This document shows positions 41,928 through 49,300 of a DNA stretch of 64,000 nt, piece by piece. Position numbers and translations under genes: made by a program. The stretch lies in NCBI RefSeq assembly GCF_003932715.1, contig NZ_CP020700.1:7899743-7963742 (forward strand), read 5' to 3'. Position 1 is the stretch's first letter; every line of letters begins with the position of its first letter. The notes under the pieces are model-generated. The model saw nothing but the letters and a program-made list of their open reading frames with translations, was not told the origin of the DNA and ran no database searches. The DNA is from Streptomyces tsukubensis. GTDB taxonomy: Bacteria; Actinomycetota; Actinomycetes; Streptomycetales; Streptomycetaceae.

Positions 41928-42872
41928 TCAGCCGTCGGACCAGCGGACGGGGTGGCCGGAGGCGTCCGTGGTGAGCCAGGTGCCGTCACCGAGGAACTGA
42001 ATGCCGCAGGGGTCGTCCGTACGCGCGTCGAAGGTGCCTCGGACCTGACCGGAGCGCGCATCGACGCGGTAGTGACGGAACCACTCCTGTTCGTCCTCTG
42101 TTTCGCCGAGGAGTGTGACGATGACCGTGTCGCGGTCCAGATAGCCGCCGCTCCACTCCGTATAGACGCTGTCCGGATCGTGCCCGAAGGCGTCGACGGT
42201 CAGGACGAACGCCGTATCGCCCTCCGGGTAGGTGTGGACGGCGGCGTTGAGCTGCTCATGGTCGACCGTCAGGAAATGCCGGCCGTCGGGTGACAGGCCG
42301 ATGAGGCAGCGGTCGATCCACGGATAGCGGAAGAGGTCCATCCGGTCGCCGGTCGTCGACGCGCGGTAGACGACCGAGCCGTCCTGCCCCTCTCCCACGT
42401 CGAGAAGCACGTGATCGCTCTCCGGGTGCAGCAGTTGCAGACCGCCCTGCCCGGCGGTCTCCAGATCCGCCTGTGCGATCAGCGCGCCGGTCGCGGCGTC
42501 CAGCGCGGCCCACTGGTCGGGGCGGTCGCGGCCGGCCATGACGTCGGGCCGGTAGACCCAGACCACGAGCCCGTCCGCCGACAGCACACAACAGGGGTGG
42601 TGTCCGTACCGCTGGTCCGACTGCGGCTGGAACTCCCACCGCCAGACCGCGGTCCCGTCGGGCGTCACACAGACGACTGCATCGAGAGTCGTGTAGCAAG
42701 CGTGCCGAAGGTCCGTCGCAACGGCGGGGGAGACGACCTCGTCCCCGGCGGCCGGACGGCACATCACGACGGGTGACAGCACGCCACGGCGATCGGTGTC
42801 GAGGTCGTAGGCGCAGATATCACCGTCGACGAGCCGTGTGACGACCCGGCGGGGGCGAGTGGGGTGAACCAT
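41928..42872 (-). CDS. Cytoplasmic beta-propeller-like protein of unknown function
   Basis: A 314-residue protein without signal peptide. It shows repeated propeller-like segments: VVTRLVDGDICAYDLDTDRRG, AVVCVTPDGTAVWRWEF, ALDAATGALIAQADLET, LLDVGEGQDGSVVYRASTTG, GLSPDGRHFLTVDHEQLNAAV, GHPVRW. They resemble WD40/PQQ blades. No catalytic motif is visible. ATG 42872 has no ribosome site; on the coding strand TAACCT sits 9 bases before it, so the message may be leaderless. It is followed within 50 bp by the convergent-side end of the LysR gene on the same strand. Confidence 0.75.
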   Translation of the reverse strand: MVHPTRPRRVVTRLVDGDICAYDLDTDRRGVLSPVVMCRPAAGDEVVSPAVATDLRHACYTTLDAVVCVTPDGTAVWRWEFQPQSDQRYGHHPCCVLSADGLVVWVYRPDVMAGRDRPDQWAALDAATGALIAQADLETAGQGGLQLLHPESDHVLLDVGEGQDGSVVYRASTTGDRMDLFRYPWIDRCLIGLSPDGRHFLTVDHEQLNAAVHTYPEGDTAFVLTVDAFGHDPDSVYTEWSGGYLDRDTVIVTLLGETEDEQEWFRHYRVDARSGQVRGTFDARTDDPCGIQFLGDGTWLTTDASGHPVRWSDG

Positions 42873-42921
42873 GCCCAGGAGGTTAACCCCAACGGATCAC
42901 CGGCTCCCCGGCCGTTCCGTG

Positions 42922-43842
42922 TCACGTCCGTTCCGTCCCGTTGGCGTGGGTGCGCCGACGTGCGCCGACCCCCAGGACGTTCAGGAGGGCGAGGGTGGCC
43001 GGGCTCGGATTGAACCGGTTCCACGCCAGATACTCGACGCGCCGCGGACCGCCCACGACCATGACCAGCGCCAGTTCGGGATTGCCGTCGACGAGGGGGC
43101 GGACGAACGCGGAGGGCAGCAGTGCCACCCCCAGTCCTCGGGCGATCAGCCGGGTGATCAGCTCCACGACACCGGCCTCGTAGGCGACGTCACGGACCAG
43201 ACCGGCGGCGGTGAACGCCAGGTCGGTCTGGTCCCGGGCGGGCGTACCGCGCATGAAGTCCACGAACACCTCGTCGGCGACATCGGCCAGCGCGACCCGT
43301 GCCGCCCCCGCGAGCCGGTGGCCCGCCGGGACGACCAGGACGTGTTCGTCGTCGTCGAGTACGAGGGCCTCCACCCCCGAGGGGCGCACCCCTTCCGGGA
43401 GACCGAGGAAGGCGATGTCGAGCTCGCCCCGCCGGATCGCCTCGGCCAGCTCGTCGCTGCCTCCTGCACGGAGTTGTACCCGCACATCGGGGTGCCGGGC
43501 CCGGTAGCGCTGGAGGAGTTCGGGTACGTCCACGGCTGCCGTGGTCACCAGCACCCCCACCGCGAGGCGGCCCCGGACGATCCCGGCCGCGGCCGCGGCG
43601 TCGGCGGCGGCACGATCGGCCGCGGCCAGACACTCCCGGGCCCCGGAGAGGAACGCCTCCCCGGCGCTGGTGAGTTCGGTGCGGCGACTGGAGCGGGCGA
43701 ACAGCCTCACGCCCAGCTCCCGTTCCAGATCCGCGATGCGGTGGCTCAGCGACGACTGGACCACGGAGCAGCGCTCGGCGGCCCGGGTGAAGTTACGGGT
43801 CTCGGCGACGGCGACGACGTACCGCATCTGCTGGAGGTCCAT
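42922..43842 (-). CDS. LysR-family transcriptional regulator
   Basis: A 306-residue regulator with an N-terminal winged HTH (MDLQQMRYVVAVAETRNFTRAAERCSVVQSSLSHRIADLERELGVRLF) and a periplasmic-binding-protein-like effector domain (RGRLAVGVLV, ELDIAFLGLPEG, LVVPAGHRLA, ARGLGVALLPSAFV). Start at ATG 43842 gives the standard LysR N terminus; ATGs at 43863 and 43881 would add residues. It diverges from an NAD(P)-binding protein gene, which it probably controls through the palindrome at 43869-43896. Confidence 0.93.
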   Translation of the reverse strand: MDLQQMRYVVAVAETRNFTRAAERCSVVQSSLSHRIADLERELGVRLFARSSRRTELTSAGEAFLSGARECLAAADRAAADAAAAAGIVRGRLAVGVLVTTAAVDVPELLQRYRARHPDVRVQLRAGGSDELAEAIRRGELDIAFLGLPEGVRPSGVEALVLDDDEHVLVVPAGHRLAGAARVALADVADEVFVDFMRGTPARDQTDLAFTAAGLVRDVAYEAGVVELITRLIARGLGVALLPSAFVRPLVDGNPELALVMVVGGPRRVEYLAWNRFNPSPATLALLNVLGVGARRRTHANGTERT

Positions 43843-43868
43843 CCGGCCATCGTTTCTGTTCATGGCTG

Positions 43869-43896
43869 TGATGACAAGCATGCTTTGGAGTCATCA
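43869..43896. promoter_or_regulatory. Candidate LysR operator
   Basis: TGATGAC (43869-43875) and GTCATCA (43890-43896) are perfect 7-bp inverted arms. Between them lies the palindrome AAGCATGCTT (43876-43885). It is located in the divergent promoter region next to the LysR gene start, the usual recognition-site position. Confidence 0.6.
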
Positions 43897-44009
43897 ATGG
43901 TCGGACTCCAGACTGGGCCCCGTACCCGAAGTCACCTTCCACGACCGGCCGGTACTGCCCGTACCACCCGTACTGCACCCGTACTGCCCATACGACAAGG
44001 ACGGACCTG

Positions 44010-44753
44010 ATGACCGAGCACGCAAACTCCGGTATCCGCACATCCACTGCCCCGAGGACCGAAATGCCCATGAAGTCCCTGACCATTGCCGTACTCGGTG
44101 CCACGGGAATGGTCGGCAGCCGGGTGATCGCCGAAGCCGGTTCGCGCGGCCACCGAGTGCTCGCCCTGTCCCGTAAAGCCACCGGTGGCGATGCGGGCGT
44201 GATACCCGTACCGGTCGACGCCCACGACCCGCAGGCCCTCCGCGGGGCGCTCACCGGTTCCGCCGCGCTTCCGGTGCCGGACGCGGTCGTCGTGGCCGTC
44301 CGGACCGATCCGGTCGACCGGACGTTCCTGGTCGAGACCACCCGCACGGTCCTCGACATCGCGGCGGAGCTGAAGATCCGGGTTCTCGTCGTCGGTGGTG
44401 CCGGGGCCCTGCAGAGTCCCGGAACTCCGGGGCTCCTGGTCGCCGACGACCTCGCCTACGTCCCGGAGGAACTGCGGCCCGTCGCCGCAGCCGGGGTCGC
44501 CCAACTGCGGGCCGGACAGGCCCACGGTCACGCTGACTGGGTCTACCTCAGCCCGCCCGCCCTGCTCCAGCCCGGCGCCCGGACGGGTCGCTACCGCCGG
44601 GGTACGGACACCCTTCTCACTGCCGCCGACGGCCGGTCCTGGATCAGTGCCGAGGACTTGGCGATTGCCGTCGTGGACGAACTGGAGTCCCCCGGCCAGG
44701 ACCGGCACGTCACGGTCGTCCACCGGGACCGGGAGGAGTCCCTGGCCGCCTGA
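44010..44753 (+). CDS. NAD(P)-binding protein of the atypical SDR (NmrA/YwnB-like) family
   Basis: A 247-residue Rossmann-fold protein. The nucleotide motif is IAVLGATGMVGSRVIAEAGSRGHRVLALSR (G-x-T-G-x-x-G; residues ~26-55). VLVVGGAGALQSP and the DWVYLSPPALLQPGARTGRYRRG segment are typical of the YwnB/anamorsin-like atypical SDR branch, which lacks the classical Tyr-x3-Lys pair and often acts as a redox sensor or reductase. ATG 44010 follows AAGGACGGACCTG. It is the probable target of the divergent LysR regulator. Confidence 0.9.
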   Translation: MTEHANSGIRTSTAPRTEMPMKSLTIAVLGATGMVGSRVIAEAGSRGHRVLALSRKATGGDAGVIPVPVDAHDPQALRGALTGSAALPVPDAVVVAVRTDPVDRTFLVETTRTVLDIAAELKIRVLVVGGAGALQSPGTPGLLVADDLAYVPEELRPVAAAGVAQLRAGQAHGHADWVYLSPPALLQPGARTGRYRRGTDTLLTAADGRSWISAEDLAIAVVDELESPGQDRHVTVVHRDREESLAA

Positions 44754-45244
44754 TGCGGCAACGGAACGGCGCCGGGAAGTCCGGCCCGGGTGCCTGCCCG
44801 GCCGGGGCCGGATCGGGTCCGGACTCCGGACCCGATCCGGCAATGACGGACGAGCTGTCGTTCTCCGGTTCCTGGGGCTGTCTTGTGGTGCTTCTTTGCC
44901 GGAGGAGGGGCCTTGTGGTTGTGGTCTGTGTTGTGGGGGCGTTGCTTGTGTTGGGTTGAATTCGGTTTGTTTGTTTCGGGGGTTGGGGTGTGGGGGTTAG
45001 GGGGTGTTGGGGGTTGGGGGGTGTTGGGGTGGTGTTTAGGGTTTGGGGGTGTGGTTTGTTCGTCATGTCGTTTGTGTCGTCTTTTTTGGGGGTGTTTGTG
45101 TTTTCGTGTTGTGGGTTGGGTTGGGTGTGTGCCGGTACTGGCTTCGGTGCAAGGGGTAGTGCCGGCGCTGGCGCCGGTGTGGGTGTGGGTGTGGGTGTGG
45201 GTTGGGGGGTGGTGTGGGGTGTTGGGGGTGAGGGTGGGGTGGGT
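44754..45244 (+). other. Upstream region of the PKS locus with G-quadruplex-like block
   Basis: No gene is convincing here. From about 44880 the + strand becomes almost free of C. 45001-45060 and 45181-45240 contain no C at all. Seven G-runs of 4-6 bases (44978-44982, 44985-44988, 44992-44996, 45000-45004, 45009-45013, 45016-45021, 45026-45029) lie in 52 bp, an exceptionally strong G-quadruplex candidate on the coding strand upstream of the hydrolase-PKS genes. Confidence 0.7.
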
Positions 45245-46282
45245 GTGGTGCGGGGGGTGGTGGGGTTTGGGGGTTGGTCGACGTGGTTTCGGGTGACGGG
45301 TGTGGGGTTGGGTTCTGGTTCTGTTGGGTCGGGTTCTGTTGGTTCGGGTTCTGGTTCTGTTGGGTCGGGTTCGGGTTCGGGTTCTGGTGTTGGTTCTGTT
45401 GGTGGTTCTGGGTTGGGTGTTGGTGGGTTGGGTTTTGGTGGTGGTGGGTCGGTGTTGGTGGTGGTGCATGGGGGTCCGGGGGCGACGCATGATTATTTGT
45501 TGCCGTTGTCGGTGTTTGCGTCGTGGGGTGTGCGGGTGGTGCATTACGACCAGTTGGGGGGTGGTGGGTCGTCGCGTGTTCCGGGTGTGGGTGCGGGGTT
45601 TTGGAGTCCTGAGTTGTTTTTGGAGGAGTTGGATAATTTGTTGGCGGGGTTGGGTGTTGATTCGGATTATGTGTTGTTCGGGCAGTCGTGGGGCGGGATG
45701 CTCGCGGCGGTGCATGCCGCCCGGCGGCCGGCGGGTTTGCGGGGTTTGGTGATTGCGAATGCTCCGGTGTCGTATCCGTTGTGGCGGGCGGAGATGGAGG
45801 TGTTGCGGGCGGAGCTTCCGCCGGGTGTGGATGAGGTTTTACGCCGGCATGAGGCGGCGGGGACGACGGATGGTGAGGAGTATCAGGCGGCGATGGGCGT
45901 GTTTTATGGCCGTCATTTCTGCCGGCTGGATCCTTATCCGGGGCCGTTGATGGCCACGTTTTTGGAGATGCATAGTAATCCGGTTGTTTATCATGCGATG
46001 AACGGCCCGAATGAGTTTACGGTCACGGGGAGTTTGCGTGATTGGTCGGTGCGGGATGTCCTGCCGGATATCGAGGTGCCGACTCTGGTGATTTCGGGTC
46101 GTTATGACGAGGCTACTCCGGCTGCGGTGCGGCCGTTTCGGGAGTTGATCCCGTGTTCGGGCTGGACGGTTTTCGAGGATTCCAGCCATGTCCCGCATCT
46201 TGAGGAACCGGATCGGTTCGTGAGGGTGTTGGGCGGTTTTCTGGACTCGGTCGGCGCGACCGCGCGCGACTTCTCACGGTGA
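45245..46282 (+). CDS. Proline iminopeptidase-family alpha/beta hydrolase (PKS-associated, VinJ-like candidate)
   Basis: A ~345-residue S33-type hydrolase. The catalytic core is complete: VVVHGGPGATHDYLLP (HGGPG oxyanion motif), FGQSWGGMLAA (nucleophile Ser), GRYDEATP (Asp) and SSHVPHLEEPDRF (His). Before HGGPG it has an unusual ~40-residue Gly/Ser/Val linker (45309-45440) coded by degenerate GGTTCT/GGGTTC repeats, which relatives lack. The start is uncertain: the family N terminus (GVVGFGGWSTWFRVTG) fits a GTG at 45245 with GAGGG upstream, but the frame is open to 44990. Codon use in the 5' half (TTG, TTT, GTG) is atypical for Streptomyces. Its stop abuts the PKS. In macrolactam pathways such enzymes remove an aminoacyl cap; that role here is inferred. 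Confidence 0.85.
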   Translation: MVRGVVGFGGWSTWFRVTGVGLGSGSVGSGSVGSGSGSVGSGSGSGSGVGSVGGSGLGVGGLGFGGGGSVLVVVHGGPGATHDYLLPLSVFASWGVRVVHYDQLGGGGSSRVPGVGAGFWSPELFLEELDNLLAGLGVDSDYVLFGQSWGGMLAAVHAARRPAGLRGLVIANAPVSYPLWRAEMEVLRAELPPGVDEVLRRHEAAGTTDGEEYQAAMGVFYGRHFCRLDPYPGPLMATFLEMHSNPVVYHAMNGPNEFTVTGSLRDWSVRDVLPDIEVPTLVISGRYDEATPAAVRPFRELIPCSGWTVFEDSSHVPHLEEPDRFVRVLGGFLDSVGATARDFSR

Positions 46283-46300
46283 GTGGAGGCTGAACCGGCG

Positions 46301-49300
46301 ATGGATGCCAGGGCCGAAGAGATCATTAACGCGCTGCGGGGCTCGCTGATCGAGAACGAGCGGCTGCGCCGTGACATCGAGGGCCTGCGTGCCGTTGCCG
46401 AGGTTGCTGCGGAGCCCGTTGCGATTATCGGGATGGGGTGTCGTTTCCCGGGGGGTGTGACGTCTCCGGAGGAGTTGTGGGAGCTGGTGGACCGGGGCGG
46501 GGACGCGGTCGGTCCGTTTCCCGGTGACCGGGGCTGGGATGTGGAGGGGCTGTACGACCCGGTGCCGGGGACTGCGGGGAAGAGTTATGTCCGTGAGGGG
46601 GGTTTCCTCTATGACGCGGGGCGGTTCGATCCGGAGTTTTTCCGGATCAGTCCGCGTGAGGCTCTGGCGATGGACCCGCAGCAGCGGCTGTTGCTGGAGA
46701 TTGTGTGGGAGGCGGTGGAGCGGGCGGGTGTGGATCCCCTCGCGTTGCGGGGGAGCCGTACGGGTGTGTTCGCGGGGGCGATGTATCACGATTACGGGGT
46801 CACCAGCAGTGACGGGAGTCTGGTGTCCGGGCGGGTCGCTTACACCCTGGGGCTGGAGGGTCCCGCGGTCACGGTCGATACGGCGTGTTCGTCGTCGCTG
46901 GTTGCTCTGCAGTGGGCGGCGCATGCTCTGCGGACGGGGGAGTGTTCTCTGGCTCTGGCCGGCGGGATCAGTCTGATGGCGACGCCGGAGACGTTTGTGG
47001 AGTTCTCCGAGCAGCGGGGTCTGTCGCCGGACGGGCGGTGCCGTTCGTTCGCGGCCGGGGCCGACGGCACGGGCTGGGCCGAGGGTGCGGGTGTGCTGCT
47101 GCTGGAGCGGTTGTCGGACGCGCGGCGCAACGGGCACCGGGTTGTGGCGGTGATCCGGGGCAGTGCGGTGAACCAGGACGGTGCGTCGAACGGGCTGACC
47201 GCTCCGAACGGGCCGGCTCAGCGGCGGGTGATCCGGGATGCGCTGGCGAACGCCGGGCTGTCGGCGGCCGATGTCGATGTGGTCGAGGCGCACGGCACGG
47301 GGACCGTGCTGGGTGACCCGATCGAGGCGCAGGCGCTGCTGGCGACCTACGGCCAGGAGCGGGAGGCAGGTGACCGTCCGCTGTGGCTCGGTTCGGTGAA
47401 GTCGAACATCGGGCACTGCCAGGCCGCGGCCGGGGTGGCGGGCATCATCAAGATGGTCGGGGCGATGCGGCACGGTGTCCTGCCCCGGACGCTTCATGTC
47501 GATGCCCCGTCACCGCAGGTGGACTGGTCGGCGGGGAACGTGCGGCTGCTGACCGAGCCCGTGGCGTGGCCGGAGCGGGCGGGCCGCCCGCGGCGTGCGG
47601 CGGTGTCGTCGTTCGGTGTCAGCGGTACCAACGCGCACGTGATCATCGAGGAAGCCGCCCCCGCCGCCCCCGCCGCCCCTGCCGCCCCTGCGGGCCCGGG
47701 TGGTGCTGTCCCCGGCAGCGGTGCCGCGAAGCCGTCCGGTGAAGGCGGCGGCACCGCCCCCGCCACCGGCAAGACCACCACCACCGCCCCTGCCACCGCC
47801 CCTGCCGCTGGTGAGCCGGGCGCCGGTGTGTCGGTTGCCGGTGTGTCGGGTGGTGCTGCTTCTGCCCCTGCGGAGCCGGCCACTGCTGCTTCTGCCGCCG
47901 CTGGGTCGGCTGTCGGTGAGCCGGGTGGAAGTGTCCCGGCTGCCGGTACTCCTGGCGCCGGTGTGTCGGGTGTCGGTGTGTTGGGTGCTTCTGCTTCTGC
48001 TTCTGCTTCTGCTTCTGCTTCTGCGGAGCGGGCTACTGCTGCTTCTGCCGCTGTTGGGTCGGCCGGCGGTGTGTCGGGTGGCGTTGTCCGGGCTGCTGGT
48101 GAGCGGTCTGTCGCTGGTGGGTCAGGTGTTGGTGGGTCGGGTGTTGGTGTTCCGGTGGTTGGTGGGCGGGGTGTGGTGTTGTCGGCCGGGGTGTCGGTGT
48201 GGTTGGTGTCGGGTCGTAGTGCGGCTGCGTTGGCAGGTCAGGCGGGTCGTCTGGGTGAGCATGTGGTGGCCCGGCCCTCGCTTCCGGTGGAGGATGTGGC
48301 GTGGTCGCTGGTGACGAGCCGGTCTGCGTTCGAGCATCGTGCCGTGGTGGTGGGTGGTGGGCGGGGCGAGTTGCTTGCGGGGCTGGGGTCGGTGGCTGCG
48401 GGGCAGGCCGCGTCCGGTGTGGTGGCGGGTGAGGTCGTTCCGGGTGCGACGACGGGGACGGTGTTCGTGTTCCCGGGCCAGGGCAGTCAGTGGGTCGGTA
48501 TGGGCCGCGAACTCGCCTCCCAGTCACCGGTGTTCGCTGCCAGGCTGGCGGAGTGTGCGGCAGCCCTGGCTCCGTATGTGGAGTGGGAGCTGGACGATGT
48601 CCTCGCCGGACACCACGGTTTCGAAGCCGCCGAAGTGGTGCAGCCCGCTCTGTGGGCCGTCATGGTCTCCCTGGCCGCCGTCTGGCAGGCCGCCGGAGTC
48701 ACCCCCGACGCGGTCGTCGGCCATTCCCAGGGCGAGATCGCCGCCGCAGCCGTCGCCGGGATCCTGTCCCTGGACGATGCGGCGAAGGTCGTTGCTTTGC
48801 GGAGCCGTACCCTGTCCGCCCTCGCCGGGCGTGGCGGCATGCTGTCGATAGCCGAGCCTGCCGATGCGGTCCGGGAACGGATCGCGGGCTTCGGTGACCG
48901 GTTGTCGGTTGCTGCGGTCAACGGCCCCTCCGCAACGGTGGTCTCCGGCGAACCGGATGCCCTGCGTGAACTGCAGGACGCCTGTGGTGAAGCGGTGCGC
49001 ACCCGGATGATCCCGGTGGACTATGCCTCGCACGGTCCGCAGGTCGACGCCCTGCGCGAAGACATCCTCACCGCCCTCACCGGCATCACCCCCCAGCCCG
49101 CGGCCGTTCCGATGGTGTCCGCGATGAGCGGGCAGTGGCTCACCGGCCCCGAAATGGACCCTGCCTACTGGTACGCATCCCTGCGCGAGCCGGTGGAGTT
49201 CGACCGCGCGATCCGCGTCCTGGGCGAGGCGGGTCACGGTGTGTTCGTCGAAGCCTCCCCGCACCCGGTCGTCGTCCACGCGATTGCCGACACCCTCGAA

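Noticed and set aside
44753..44959. 68-codon ORF ending in a hydrophobic stretch (VVVVCVVGALLVLG)
   Set aside because: No ribosome site; the hydrophobic tail arises from the G/T-rich tract (GTG/CTT/TTG codons) rather than from a real membrane protein.
44591..45715. 374-codon minus-strand ORF rich in Thr, His, Pro and Arg
   Set aside because: It is the complement of the C-free G/T tract and of the hydrolase gene; composition alone explains it.
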